From positions 67,780,052 to 67,844,051 of the forward strand of contig NC_057815.1 of NCBI RefSeq assembly GCF_910594005.1: a DNA stretch of 64,000 nucleotides. Direction: 5' to 3'. This DNA comes from Cervus elaphus. Its lineage: Eukaryota; Chordata; Mammalia; Artiodactyla; Cervidae. The position numbers and the translations under genes were made by a program. Position 1 is the stretch's first letter. Each line of letters starts with the position of its first letter. The notes beneath the pieces were generated by a model. The model saw nothing but the letters and a program-made list of their open reading frames with translations, was not told the DNA's origin and made no database searches. Below are positions 1 through 12,681 of the stretch, piece by piece.

Positions 1-1217
1 AAACTCTAGCTCCCAGGGCTTAGGGAGGCAGAGAGTCTTTGAGAAGAACTCCCTCCCTCCTTGTTCCTCCCCTCCTCCTCATTAGTGTTCTTCTCCTCAC
101 AGGTGCCTGGGATCAGTGGGGGGACTCCATCCAGGTCAGAGCCCTACCCAGCCAGCCATCTGCAGACACAGGGCAAATGTGGGGGGATTGATGTGGGGGA
201 AGGGAGGTGAAGAGGCTTATAGCTGGGGTCGTCAGAGGCCCAGTCTCGGAGGGGAAGGTCCCAGACACAGGACCCTTCTGTCAGTGCTCACGTCACTGCA
301 TGGAAACTGTCAGTTGCCTGGTCTGTCATCCCCCCACCCCCACCCCCACCACTGCATGCATGTGATGAACCCAGGCTCCTAGTAGGCTTTGTATGTCTCT
401 GATGACACCCACCCTCACCCCAAGTCCCCTGACCGGTCTTCACTGAGTCTGTTCTGACTGAGGCTGAACTTTGATCCCGAGGCACCAGAAATGCCTTGAA
501 TTGAAATACTGCTCAATCAGTGTATCTTCCCAGGGTGCTGAGAGGGTGCCACCTGCTTAGAGCTGACAACTGAAGGATGAGTAGAAGTCAGGTGAAAAAG
601 TGGTTGGAAGGGACTTCCACATGGTGGGAGCAAGTTCTCATCACAGGAGGCCCTAGTGGGCCTAGGGTTCAGTGATTCTGTGACCTGAGCGGCCAGGGGA
701 ACCTTCCAAACACAGGGGCTCCCCAGGAGGAGGCTCCCATCTTTCCTTGGTCCCCACCCACCCACACAGACCTGCACCCCGACAGGCACACACACTACTC
801 CATTCCACCCAACCACCCAGGACAGCCCAGGATGAAAGCCTCCCCTGGAGAGCAGTGCCACGGGTACATTCCCAGGGGATCCTAGTGACCCGTCTGGAAG
901 GAACCTCAGACAGCCGCCCTGCTCCTGCTGGGTCTCTGCTTGAATACTCCAGCACTGGGGAGCTCACTCTGACCTGCGGCTTGACAGGCAGGGAGCATGT
1001 TCTGACCAGGAAAATACTTCCAGCTGAAACCCATCGTCCTGTGACACTGGCCCGAGCCTTGGTCCTCCTCTGCTGAGAGGCAGCCTCCTGTAGTTCCTGG
1101 AGTCACTGGTCTTGGATTCCAGACCTGGCTCTTCATTTAGAACTCTGTGACCTTGGGCAAGGCACTCAACCTCCCTGGGCTCCATCTGTAAAATGGGGCT
1201 ATTAACAGAGTTGCCAA
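1..1217. other. Intergenic, no gene seen; MIR trace near the end
   Basis: No convincing exon or young repeat. The stretch 1100-1210 contains 'gaccttgggcaaggcac' and 'tctgtaaaatggggct', hallmarks of a plus-strand MIR. Confidence 0.5.
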
Positions 1218-1411
1218 GTGAAAGTGAAAGTCGCTCAGTCATGTCCAGCTCTTTGTGACTCCATGGACTATACAGCCCATGGAATTCTCCAGGCCAGAAT
1301 ACTGGAGTGGGTAGCCTATCCCTTCTCCAGGGAATCTTCCCAACCGAGGAATCGAACCGGGGTCTCCTGCATTGCAGGCGAATTCTTTACCAACTGAGCT
1401 ACAGCGGTAGG
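1218..1411 (-). repeat. Bov-tA type SINE
   Basis: The gtgaaagtgaaagtcgctcag end through to the tRNA-like part (tcttta ccaactgagct) reads as the reverse complement of the ruminant tRNA-derived SINE. Nearly full length. Confidence 0.9.
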
Positions 1412-1554
1412 AGACATGAAATGACGTGGGGGAAAAGTTTTAGCCCAGGGCCTGGACTACAGCAAGCGCTCAACAAATCTGAATTCTTAGTGATACTACT
1501 AGGTTACCATCCTTACCATGGACCGCATGGGGACACTCCGAGAGGGAAGAGATG

Positions 1555-2115
1555 GGGCTCTAGGTGGCCCCCCCAGTGCGGGGGCGGGGGGGAGGCGGTG
1601 GCAAGAGCCGCCGATCGGGGGGCAGGCCGGGCAGGGACGGGCGGTCGTGGCCTCAGGGGCCCTCTCCCGGACCCGGCCCCCCTCGCCGCCAGGGCACCAC
1701 TAGGCTGCTGCGCTTTACGAGCGAAAACAAACACGTCCCACAAGCGGCCCCTGTGCCGCGCGGCCCCGCGCCCGCCAGCGCCGCCGCCTCCAGGTCAAAG
1801 CCGGCTTTGTGCCCGCCCCGCCTCCCCCGCGGCCCAGGCGATTTTAATTAGTGTCTGGGTCTGCGCCGGGAGATGGGAATCAAAGCCCCCGTTCTTCCAG
1901 CGTGCCCGCCCCGACCCCCGCCTTTCAGCCTCGCGGATCCCCGGGGCTCCGCGTACCCCTGCTGGCTGCTGCGGGAACTGGAGCCTTCCCGAGCAGCCGC
2001 CTTGAGTTCGAATCTTGCCTTTTTATAATGGAGGGACCCGGGGCACTTTCTTGGCGCTCTGAACCGCGGTGTGTCCGTTAATAATAGCATTCACCCGGTC
2101 AGCCCGCCCTTAACG
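1555..2115. promoter_or_regulatory. Orphan CpG island in the intergenic region
   Basis: About 560 G+C-rich, CpG-dense bases around 1570-1990, thinning by 2115. No recognised exon lies in or next to it. Embedded A/T-rich islets such as gcgattttaattagtg near 1838 are the kind of motif seen in conserved enhancers. It could be a promoter of an unrecognised or non-coding transcript, an alternative promoter, or a regulatory element. The open frame across it matches nothing I know. Confidence 0.65.
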
Positions 2116-2210
2116 TGGGCGCTGGGAGGGTTTACATCAGAAAATAGGAGGGCTAGCCCTGGAGCAAAGCACCGATCGAAAACACTTCTTAGGGGAGAGG
2201 CCGGGGAACA

Positions 2211-2275
2211 GGGTGGGGGTTGGGGGTGGGGGGGTGGTGTGTGGGTGTGGGTGGGGGTGTGTACACGGGTGAGAA
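2211..2275 (+). repeat. G/T-rich tract with long G-runs
   Basis: Many runs of three to seven G separated by T or TG, just beyond the edge of the CpG island. Low-complexity sequence able in principle to form a G-quadruplex. Confidence 0.75.
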
Positions 2276-2989
2276 AGGGAAGATTGGCTCTTTGGAAAGT
2301 TCACTTGGGAACTGCCCCACAGCGGAGGGAGTTGAAGGGTTGGGACTGGAGGCAGTGGCTTGTGATGAGGGACCGTTTGAGCGGCTGAGGCAGCCACCAG
2401 ATTGGGGGTGGGGGGTGAGGAGGGGGCCTTGAGGGGGAAGGTCCCACCATGAGCAGCCTTCTACTACCTGAGGTTTGACCCTTATACTCTTGAGGCCTCA
2501 TAAAGAGTAGCCAGGACCTTCAGCTCTGCCTGAGATGCTTGTTTAAAAATGCCAAAGCCTGGCCTTACTCCACACCTGCTGAATTTCAACCTATGGCCTG
2601 GGATTCCAGAACCCACGCTTGGAACAGTCCTTATGTTGGTTCTTGTGGGCGAATATGGGGTGTGCAGAGGGTGAATGAAGACCATGACTTTTCCATAGTC
2701 TGCAGGAAAAAGTGTAATCCTTGGTCCCCACTCCCCCAGCACCATGAGTGAAGTGGGACATTGAGCCCCTCATTCCCCTCATAGAGCAGCATGCCCTTCA
2801 CTACACCTCAGTGTCCTTGCCCGTAAAATGGGCACAGCCTGGCTCATCCACCCTCCCTTTTGGGGCTCTGGGAGGACTAAAGGTGCCCTTTTGTGGGAAA
2901 GGGTATTAGCCCAAAGAAACTCTAAACAGCCCCCTCTCCCACACACTGCCATTAACCAGCCCCTCTAAAGGCATTGTTGTGTGTGCATG

Positions 2990-3335
2990 ACTAATGCTGC
3001 TCAACACTCTTCTGTGAATCCCAACTGCCTTCAAATTAAAACTCTGACTCTTCAACCTAACATTCTAAATTGGGTCCTGGCCTTACCTCCAGCCTCCTTT
3101 CTCACAGTCCCTCATCTTGGTCCAAAACAGCATCCTTACCCTGTCCCAGACACCTGTGCTTTCCTGCTTCCTTGCCTTTGTCCCAGTTGGACATAACACT
3201 TCGTCCCTCTCTCATCTCCCCCATTTTCAAATAGACAAATCCTGTCATTGCTTTATTATCCTGTTGAAGGGCTACCTCCATTCCTGCCCCACCCTGCCCC
3301 TGAATCAGTCTTCTGTGAACTACTCCAGCACTCTA
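2990..3335 (+). repeat. Diverged L2-like remnant
   Basis: Text such as 'gtcctggccttacctccagcc' followed by pyrimidine-rich sequence is typical of old L2 3' regions. It is cut by the BovB copy that follows. Confidence 0.45.
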
Positions 3336-3337
3336 TT

Positions 3338-4092
3338 TCAGTTCAGTTCAGTTCAGTTGCTCAGTCGTGTCCGACTCTTTGCGACCCCATGAATCGCAGC
3401 ACGCCAGGCCTCCCTGTCCATCACCAACTCCCGGAGTTTACTCAAACTCATGCCCATCGAGTCGGTGATGCCATCCAGCCATCTCATCCTCTGTTGTCCC
3501 CTTCTCCTCCTGCCCCCAATCCCTCCCAGCATCAGGGTCTTTTCCAATGAGTCAACTCTTGGCGTGAGGTGGCCAAAGTATTGGAGTTTCAGCTTCAGCA
3601 TTAGTCCCTCCAGTGAACACCCAGGACCTATCTCCTTCAGGATGGACTGGTTGGATCTCCCTGCAGTTCAAGGGACTCTCAAGAGTCTTCTCCAACACCA
3701 CAGTTCAAAGGCATCAATTTTTCGGCACTCAGCTTTCTTCACAGTCCAACTCTCACATCCATACATGACCACTGGAAAAACCATAGCCTTGACCAGACGG
3801 ACCTTTGTTGGCAAAGTAATGTCTCTGCTTTTTAATATGCTATCTAGGTTGGTCATAACTTTCCTTTCAAGGAGTAAGCGTCTTTTAATTTCATGGCTGC
3901 AGTCACCATCTGCAGTGATTTTGGAGCCCCCCGCAAAAAAGTCTGACACTGTTTCCACTGTCTCCCCATCTATTTCCCATGAGGTGATGGGACCAGATGC
4001 CATGATCTTAGTTTTCTGAATGTTGAGCTTTAAGCCAACTTTTTCACTCCTCTTTCACTTTCATCAAGAGGCTTTTTAGTTCCTCTTCACTT
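3338..4092 (-). mobile_element. BovB (RTE) LINE fragment, 3' part
   Basis: Starts with the reverse complement of the BovB 3' end (ttcagttcagttcagttgct). The minus strand keeps an open stretch of the reverse transcriptase C-terminal region (3668-4003) with KVRLVKAMVFPVVMYGCESW, characteristic of RTE elements. 5'-truncated and not autonomous. RTE-BovB is a horizontally acquired retrotransposon family of ruminants (established knowledge). Confidence 0.92.
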
Positions 4093-4109
4093 CTCTGTTA
4101 AAGCATGAA

Positions 4110-4300
4110 TTACCATCTACACTGGTTAAGATCTTGAGTTTGGAAGTTTGATAAACCTGATTTGTTGCCATGATTACGTGGCCTTGGGCAAGTTCCTTAA
4201 CCTCTCTGAGCCTCTATTTCCTCCTTGTGATTACTGAGGGGATTCGGGGACTTAAGGTAAGGGAAAGTGCTTAGGGCAGTCACTGCAGTATCACGGTTAA
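4110..4300 (+). repeat. MIR SINE remnants
   Basis: 'tggttaagatcttgagttt', 'gtggccttgggcaagttcct' and 'cctctctgagcctctatttc' follow MIR order on the plus strand. A second MIR start follows at about 4283. Confidence 0.65.
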
Positions 4301-4376
4301 GACTTCAGACTTTGAACTAGAGGGCATGGGTTTGAAACCACATTCTACATCCACTCATTGGCAGTATGCTTTCAGA

Positions 4377-4586
4377 TACATGCTCAGTCACTCAGTTGTG
4401 TCCAACTCTTTGTGACTCTATGGACCATAGCCCACCAGGCTACTCTGTCCATGGGATTTTTCAGGCAAGAATACTGGAATAGGTTGCCATTTCCTTCTCC
4501 AGGGGATCTTCCCGACCCAGGGATCAAACCTGAGTCTCCTGCACTGGCAGGTGGATGCTTTACCCCTAAGCCACCAGGGAAGCCTA
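4377..4586 (-). repeat. Bov-tA type SINE
   Basis: From gctcagtcactcagttgtgt to ccaccagggaagcct, the full reverse complement of a ruminant tRNA-derived SINE. Confidence 0.9.
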
Positions 4587-4953
4587 TGACTTTGGGTAAG
4601 ATTACTAAAATCCCTCTTTACCTCAGTTTCCACAGCTATGCAATTTGGATAATATTCGTGTAGCGAATAGACTATGGGATGGCCCTCGTGATTTCACACC
4701 CTGTACAATGCCCATCTTTGAGTGTGAGTGGAACCTGTGATTTGCTTCTGGCCAGTGGAGTGTGTCAGAGGTGAAGGGATTTTGCAGATGTGATTAAGTT
4801 CTCAAATCAGTTGATTTTGAGTTACTCAAAAGGAAGATTATGTTGCCTGGGCCTAATTTAATAAAGTAAAAGCTCCTAAAAGGAACTAGACCCTCCTTGG
4901 AGTAAGAGACTCTCTGTTGCTGACTTCTGAAAAGTAAGTTGTTATGTTGTGAG

Positions 4954-5099
4954 ACTATACATCCATGGAATTCTCCAGGCCAGAATACTGGAGTGGGTAG
5001 CCTTTCCCTTCTCCAGGGGATCTTCCCAACCCAGGGATTGAACCCAGGTCTCCCACATTGCAGGTGGATTCTTTACCAGCTGAGCCACAAGGGAAGCCC
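4954..5099 (-). repeat. Bov-tA type SINE, truncated
   Basis: From tatacatccatggaattctc to gccacaagggaagccc. The distal 'agtcgctcag' part is missing. Confidence 0.88.
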
Positions 5100-5394
5100 T
5101 ATGTTGTGAGAGGGCCCATGTAAAGGGCATGTGGTGGTCTCTAGAAATCAGGAGTGGCCCCTAACTGACTGTGAGCAAGAAAACAGGGACCTCAGTCCTG
5201 TTACCACAAGAAGCTGAGTTTTGCCAATAACCCAAGAGTGCTTTGTAGTGGATCTTTCCCCCAGTCAAGTTTTTGATGAAACCTCAGCCCCTGCTGACAT
5301 GGGGATTATGAACTGGTGAGCCTCTGAAGCAGAAAACCCAGCAAAGCTGTGTTCAGACTTGTGACCTATGTAAACTGTGAGATAATGTATTTTT

Positions 5395-5640
5395 TTAAAA
5401 GAGTAGTTAATGTACAGTATTATGTTAGTTTCATGTGTATGATATAGTGACCTGACAATCAAATACATTACAAAATGATCACCTTGACAAGTCCAGTAAC
5501 CATTTGCCACCATACAAAATTATTAGTATTACTGACTATATTCTTAATGCTGTAGATTATGTCCTGCAATTTATTTATATCTAGAAGTTTGTATCTCTTA
5601 ATCCTTCTTACCTACTTCACCTATTTTGCCCAGTGCCCCA
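5395..5640 (-). mobile_element. L1 3'-end fragment
   Basis: 'tgtacagtattatgttagtttca' and the following 'gtgacctgacaatcaaatac' match the antisense L1 3' region also seen at 8906 and 62930. Old and short. Confidence 0.65.
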
Positions 5641-5766
5641 CCTATAATAAATGTGTTTTAAGCTGCTAAATTTGTGGTAATTTGTTACTCAGTCTAAAAA
5701 ACTGATATAAATTATATCTACTCTGTAGGGTTTTGGTAAAGATTAAGAGGTCACTAAAGTAAAGCC

Positions 5767-5984
5767 TTGGGTTTCCCAGGTGGCACTAGTGATAAAGAAC
5801 CCACCTGCCAATGCAGGAGATGCAAGAGACATGGGTTCAATCCCTGGGTCAGGAAGATTCACCTGGTGGAGGGCATGGCAACCCCTCCAGTATTCTTGCC
5901 TGGAGAATCCCATGGACAGAGGAGCCTGGCGGGCTGCAGTCCATAGAGTCGCAAAGAGTTGGACACGACTGAAGTGACCTGACA
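5767..5984 (+). repeat. Bov-tA type SINE, full length
   Basis: Begins tgggtttcccaggtggca, contains the tRNA-like A/B-box half, and ends gagttggacacgactgaagtg. Confidence 0.9.
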
Positions 5985-6224
5985 CACCCACACGTGACGT
6001 AAAGCCTTAGCCTGGTGCCAGGCTCATGGGAGATGCTCAGTAAATGGTTGTAATTAGTTGCCATTGTTATTATGCTTTAGAATATAGCACTTTACAAAAT
6101 TAAGTTTTTATTATTTTTTTAATCAAGTTTTTAATCTTCTGTTTGTTAATTAGTGAATTTGAAAAATAGAATTTGCAAGCAGGAAACCTACCTTTGAGCA
6201 AACTTGCTATGAGACCTTCACCTT

Positions 6225-7245
6225 GCTGGGTTATATCTGTTAGGATGCTTTAGGTTGCAAGTACATAAAATTGACCAATGATGGCTTTCCAACAGCAGAA
6301 TTTGAGATGAGGAATAGTGTGAAAATGTTGTGTTAGGAAGTATTTCCAAGACAAACCAGTAGTAAGGAAGTAGAGAAGTGGGACTGAGAGGGCAAGTATG
6401 ATATCAGGCCAAGTCCCACAAAAGGGAACTTTGGTGCCATCTTGCAGAGGATTTCTGGAGATAGTACAGATCTCTCCTCAGAGCTATACAGATCAGTGCA
6501 AGGAAGCTGGAGGACCGATAACCTCCATACTCATCCATCATTGGTTAAGGGGCACCTTTGAGTGGGAGGGAGTGTGTAAATTCCCAGGCTTTTCTGGCTT
6601 TCCACACTCACAGGCAATGTGGGCTCCAGCAACCTGAGGGTAGTCTTCTGATAAGAAAAAAATCGATACTGACTGTTGGGAGTGAAAGCACATTGGAAGC
6701 GTACAAGTACGAAAATATGGAAGGGATGAGAGGGTCATTGGCAGTACTGCTACAGTGGCCTAAGCTATGAGGATATATGTTGTTTTCTTAATAAAAAAAA
6801 ATGTAAGTGGTCCCCAGATTGGCTCAATGTGGTTCATCAATTCAGTTACCTACAGCCTTCCTCAGCATTGCTGACTTTCATAATCCTCTGCCTCATGGTC
6901 ACAAGATGGCTGCTTCAACTCCATGTCTTATGTCCTTAACTGATAGCATTTGAAGCAGGAAGCAGAGGGAGGGCAGCAGCAAGAAGACTTTCTTCTCCTG
7001 TGACTCTCTACAATGTGGAGGAAAATCCATGTGCCCCCTCACCCACTGACATCCCACCAGAAATGGGGCTGAAGCCCAACCCTAGACCAGTCACTGGCAG
7101 AAGAGTGTTGGGTTGCCAAATCTGCACTTGGTCAGTCATGGTTCACTCCAGTTGCTAAACACCTAACCAAATGGGGTTCTGCTAGCAAAGAGGAGGTTGG
7201 GGAATGGCTGCCAAGGGGACAACCAATAGCATCTGCCACAGAATA
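6225..7245 (+). repeat. Ancient interspersed repeat, family not named
   Basis: Blocks such as 'ttaggatgctttaggttgca', 'atggtcacaagatggctgct' and 'atagcatctgccacag' occur in this order in many mammalian loci, as I recall. I cannot assign the family from memory. No gene is seen between 5990 and 7490. Confidence 0.4.
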
Positions 7246-7497
7246 TTTTCAAAAGAGAAATATTGGTATCTGCCTCTGAGATTCATGATGAGGATGAAAT
7301 GAGCTGGTTTTAATTGCTATGCATGTCCACATGGTTCTTCTTTCTTGCACTGTGAACTCACTGAATACAGAGGCCATGTCTCACTTACCTTTGCCTTTCT
7401 TGATTCTACCCTCTGAATGGTGCTTAACCCCATCTCCTTCTCTCCATCTCTGTTGCCACATGCTAGTCCAGGCTTCCATCATCTTTTTCATGATGCT

Positions 7498-7768
7498 GCT
7501 GCTGCTAAGTCACTTCAGTTGTGTTCGACTCTGTGCGACCCCACAGACGTCAGCCCACCAGGCTCCCCTGTCTCTGGGATTCTCCAGGCAAGAACACTGG
7601 AGTGGGTTGCCATTTCCTTCTCCAATGCAGGAAAGTGAAAAGTGAAAGTGAAGTCGCTCAGTTGTGTCCAACTCTTAGTGACCCCATGGACCACAGCCTA
7701 CCAGGCTCCTCCATCCATGGGATTCTCCAGGCAAGAGTACTGGAGTGGAGTGCCATTGCCTTCTCCGC
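7498..7768 (-). repeat. Bov-A2 dimeric SINE
   Basis: Starts gctgctgctgctaagtcact and contains two tandem Bov-A units, each ending 'actggagtggggttgccatt'-like, linked by gaaagtgaaaagtgaaagtg. Antisense orientation. Confidence 0.92.
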
Positions 7769-8905
7769 TCTCTCATGATGGCTATGATAAATTACTCATG
7801 GATGGCATTGTTTCCATTCTTGGCTCCCTCCAAGGCTTTTTCTCCCACAGAAGCCTGAGGAATCATCATAAAACACGAATCTGATTGAGTCACCTCTTTG
7901 CTGAAAGCACTTCCAGGCTTTAAAAAAAATATGGGGGTGATATTCAGAATTACTACTGATTTGGCATAGGCTCTGGGCAATCAGAATAGGCACCAGCATT
8001 GACAGCCATGGAAGGGCATCCTCCCTGAGCCCCATCCCTGTTACGAGGGCCCTGGAAGGGCTGGCATCTGCCTACCTCTCCAGGCTTTCCTCCAGAGCCT
8101 GTTGTCCCTGCTCCCGGCTGCCTGTATCGCCCGGCACCACTGCCCAGCCCGACTGTTTTGCTGGGCTGATCTGCTTTCACTTCCCCAGATGTACCACATT
8201 TGTCTCCAGGCCTCTGAACATGCTGTCTCCTAGGGCTGCAATGTGATTTCCCCACTTTCTCTGGCTACTCCTTTAAAGTCACTAGTTGGGTATCTCCTCT
8301 TCTGGGAAGCTTTTTCTGAAACCCCTCCCCCAACACCATGGTCTCTCACAGTCCCTCCGTGCTTTTTTTTTCATCAGTGTTTGTCACCTTCAGCTGTCAT
8401 ATTTATGTCTTTTTTCCTCATCAGACTGGGATCTTTTTGAGAGTTCACTGGGACACGGTGGACAGTTACATCATCAGTGCTGGTAGTAATGGGTGATGAT
8501 GGTGGTGATAGTGAAGGGTAGGACCACCCTTAGATCCAGGCAGGGGGGACCACCATCCTGGACCACACCCTCTAGAGGGCCCCACTCTGACCCCCTTTCA
8601 GCTGCACCCCTACCCATGTAGTGCAAGGAATCCATAAGTTGAGAAGGATGTGTACCCTTCAACATTTTTAGACCAGGGAACTTGGGATTCTGGAATTCTC
8701 TGCCCAAACAGCCCAAGTCTGCTTCCAGGACTGTGCAGTCCTCTTCCCCAGGTCTGTTCTCTAAGCCTGAGGGGTGTTTGCCTGGGGGGAATGGGCAAAA
8801 GGAAGAGGATTTGTATGAAATTTGGACATTTTTCTAGTTACTATTGCTACATAACAGATTACGCCAAAGCTTAGCTTAAAACAAATATTTTTGGAGGGGA
8901 CTTTA
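7769..8905. other. Intergenic, old L2-like text, no gene seen
   Basis: The stretch 7830-8470 contains diverged L2-like phrases ('gaatctgattgagtcacctc', 'tcatcagactgggatc'). An imperfect trinucleotide tract rich in gatggtggtgat lies near 8490. No exon recognised. Confidence 0.4.
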
Positions 8906-10515
8906 CGTTTTTTTTATTGAAATGTAATTGATGTACAATATTATGTTAGTTTCAGGTTGCTACATAATGATTTGACATTTGTATACATTGTGAAATGATT
9001 ACTACTATAAGTCTAGTAACCATCTGTTCCTATATAAAGTTATTCTAATGTTGTTGACAATATTCTTTATGCTGTACTGTATATTACATTCCTGTGAGTT
9101 ATTTAGTATATAACTAGAGGTTTGTTATCTTCATCCCCTAAATGTATTTTGCCTACCACCCACGTCCCTCCCTTCTGGCAACTACCCACTGGTTCCCGGT
9201 ATCTATGAGTCTGTTTTTATTTTGTTTGTTTTGTTTTTTAGACTCCACATATAAATAAGATCATGTGGTGTTTCTCTTTCTCTGTGTGACTTATTCCACT
9301 TAGCACAATGCCCTTTAAGTCCATTCATGTTGTCAAAAATGGCAAGATTTCATTCTTTTTCATGGCTGAGAAATATTCTGTTCTCTATGTATGTATCCTT
9401 ACCGTTTCATATGTTGATGAACACTTAGGTTGCCTCCATATCTGGCTATTATAAATAATGTTTCAATGAGCATTGATGTGCATATCTTTTCAAATTAGTA
9501 TTTTTGTTTCTTTGGGTAAATACCTAGAAAGATTTAGAAGTATTTAGAAGTGGAATTGTGGTTCGTATGGTAGTTCTAATTTTAATTTTTTGAGGAATCT
9601 CCGTGCTGTTTTGCATAGTGACTACACCAATTTATCATCCCACCAATAGTGCACAAAGGTTCAGTTTTCTCCACATCCTTTCCAACACTTGTTGTTGTCT
9701 TTTTGGTAATACCCATGCTGACAGTTGTGAGGTGATATCTTGTTGTGGTTTTAATTTGCTTTTCCCTGATAATTAGTGATGCTGAGCATCTTTTCATTTG
9801 TCTGCTGGCCATATGTCTATCTTCTTTGGAAAAAAATGACTATTCAGATCCTCTGCTCATTTTTTAATTGTTTTTTTTTAATGTTTAGTTATGTGAATTC
9901 TTTATATATTTTGCTTGTTAACCCCTTATCAGATGTATCATTTGCAAATATCTTCTTCCATTCACTTATGCTGCCGTTTCATTTTGTTGATAAATTCCTT
10001 TGCTGTACAAAAGCTTTTTAGTTTGATGTAGTCCCATTTGTTTATTTTTGCTTTTGTTTTCCTTGCCTGAGGAGACATATCCCCCAAAGTATTGCTAAGA
10101 CTGATGTCAGAGTGTATATTGCCTATATTTTCTAGGAGTTTTATGATTTCACATCTTACGTTTAACTCTTTAATCCATCTTTACTCTATTTTTGAATATG
10201 GTATGAAAAAATAGTCCAGTTTATTTTACATGTAGCTCTCCAGCTTTCCCAATACCATTTATTGAAGAGGATGTCTATTTCCCATTGTACGTTCTTGCCT
10301 CCTTTATTGTATGCTAATTACCTATATAAGTGTGGGTTCATTCTCTCTATTCTGTTCCACTGATTTATGTGTCTGTTTTTGTTTTTGGTTACTGTAGCTT
10401 TGTGGTATAGCCTGAAATCAGGAAGCACCACACCTCTAGCTTTGTTCTTCTTCTCAAGATTGTTTTGTCTATTAGATTTTTTGTATTTCAATACAAACTT
10501 CAGAACTATTTGTAA
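8906..10515 (-). mobile_element. L1 LINE fragment, about 1.6 kb, 3' part
   Basis: Runs from the antisense L1 3' end (tttattgaaatgtaattga) through text such as ggcaagatttcattctttttc, typical of antisense L1 ORF2 and 3' UTR. The minus strand carries short broken pieces of ORF2. Heavily mutated and inactive. Confidence 0.88.
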
Positions 10516-12681
10516 AACAATTGTTTTTTTTAATGCTTGTGAATTCTGTGGGTCAAGAACTTGTATGGGACACAGTAGGAATGGTGCATCTCTGCTCCAT
10601 AATGTCTGGGCCTCAGCTGGGAAGACTCAGTAACTGGGGGCTAAAGTCATCTGGAGGGGTCTTTATCTGTATATCTGATGGGTGATACTGGTAGTTGGCT
10701 AGGAGGTCAGTTGGGGTTGTTGACTGAAGCATCTGTGGATGGCCTCCCCATGTGCTCTGGGCTTCCTCACATTATGGTGGCCGCAGAGTAGTTGGACTTC
10801 TTATTTACAGCAAGTATCTTAGTAAGCAGAGAAGTAGCTGTGTTGCTTTTCCTGGCCTAGACTTGGAAGTCACCCAGCATAATCTATTGGTTACAAATGA
10901 GTCACAGCCTACCCAAATGTAAGGGGAGGGGACATCGGCCACACCTCTCAATGAGAGCAGTATAAAAGCACTTGTAGACATGTTAGACATGTTTTAAAAC
11001 AACCAAAGACATGCAGGCTAGGGTATTTCCACCTAGTCCGTGTGTGTATGAGGCCCCCTCATAGTTCAAGCAGAGCTGGAATGAGAAGAGAGGCGGGCCG
11101 AGAGTTGGAGGCTAGGGAATGGCCTTCCTGTGCTTCTAGGTTCTGGCAAAGAATTCAGAGAAGTCAGAAATTTTAAAATTGAACTTGGCCTTCCGGGCCA
11201 TTAAGAAATTATGTTTGTCAAGGTTGGAAGATAGAAGATATTTATTTAATAGTTTGTTTAGTTTGATTTATAGCTTTTAAATATTTAGGATATGATAAGT
11301 AGGCTCTATTTGTATTCCTGGCTGGACCCTGCAAATGAGAAGCGTGGTCTTTGTGATGGAGGCAGCAGCAATGGTGGTGGAAATGGTGGTGATGATGGTG
11401 AAAATGGTAGTGGTGATCATCTGAAGGCTCAACACTTATTAAACATCGATTATAGGTAATTAGTCAACCACATCACATCACCATTGTCTTCACCATCATT
11501 ATTTCCCTCCTTTTCTTCTTTAAAAACCATGTACTATGGGGGCTGTATTAGGGGCTGGGAATGCAAAGATGACTGCAATGTGGTCTCTGGCTCAAGAAGC
11601 TTACTGACCAGTGGGATAAAGGCTCAGGAACAGATCTTTGCAATACAAAAGGTTGAATTACAGAAGAACCTACAATGCTGGGGGCAGCAGAGGGGACCAG
11701 GAGAGCTATTCAGAGGAGGGCTTAAAATCTAAGCTGGGCAGAGAATAGGGAAAAGCATTCCAGAAAGTGGGAAGAGCATGTTTAAGTTATGGAAGAGAGG
11801 ACAGTAGTTTAAGAAGTGATAGCTTGGAAACAGGGATTCCTTTTGACCCTGTGTGTGCTATCCACACTCTTATTTGGGGAGGCTACTCCCCCAATCCAAT
11901 CACAGGATTCTAATACCTCCTTCCTGATCACCCAAGATGGACCATCTGAGTCCTTCCCTAGGATCTTTCTATTGGAATTAGAAGGGAAGAGCCTTTGTAT
12001 ATTATCTGAGAGGGAGCTATCAGGATGCTGAACAGGTCACAGTATGTCTGCTTCTTAAAAGAGTTGGTTGGAAAGGAAGTGCTGATATGCAGGGTAAAAC
12101 AGAGAGAACACCCTGATGGTGTCGATACCTGTGACCCAAGCATTTCTAGAGCCCACGTTCATCCCAGCTTGATCAGATGAAGCAGCAAACTGGACCCTGG
12201 GATGCAGCTGGGAGAAGAGGTGAGAGAATTGGAGCAGCAGGAGCCAGATCCCCAAGGGCCAGGAGAGGGAATTTCGATACTATTCTGAGAACAAAGGGAA
12301 GACATTAAAGCAGGTGCTTAATGGAGGGGAGACAGGGTGAGATCTGTGTTTTTAAAGATCATGCTGTTTTGATAGGCAAGACTTGCTAGGAAGGAGAAGG
12401 GGTGAAGAGGAGAGGCTGATGGTAGGGGGCTTGTGAAAAAACAGATCTCATCCTCACCCCAGATATCATGGGCCAGAGGGAAGGGGCAGACTTTGGAGTC
12501 AGACCCTGTGGGTTCCAGTCACAGCCCCAGCTCTTCATTGCTTTTTGACTTTGGGCAAATTATGTGGGCTCTATTTTGTGCTGGGGATGGATAAGTGTAG
12601 AGAGAGACATTAGATGTCATGTGGTCATTCAAACAGCCTTGAGCTGGGGGCCAGAGATCCTCGTCCCAGTTCCCATTAGAG
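10516..12681. other. Intergenic, no gene recognised
   Basis: Mostly unique-looking sequence. A degenerate trinucleotide tract (tggtggtgatgatggtga) lies near 11370-11415, and a MIR trace near 12495-12560. No splice-flanked coding segment is convincing. Confidence 0.4.

Noticed and set aside
202..210. Search of the whole window for CRISPR arrays, phage or bacterial systems
   Set aside because: No spaced direct-repeat arrays, operon-like gene packing or ribosome-binding patterns; the DNA is clearly mammalian.
1307..2005. A 232-codon plus-strand open frame through the orphan CpG island
   Set aside because: It begins in a SINE, its composition is that of G+C-rich DNA with few stops (long frames also occur on the other strand), and no domain is recognised.
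3668..4003. Reverse-transcriptase-like open frame as a host gene
   Set aside because: It is the C-terminal remnant of a truncated BovB LINE; the same block recurs at 61550-61810.
5767..5984. tRNA-like A/B-box sequences in this and about 20 similar places
   Set aside because: They are the tRNA-derived heads of Bov-tA and CHR SINEs, not tRNA genes.
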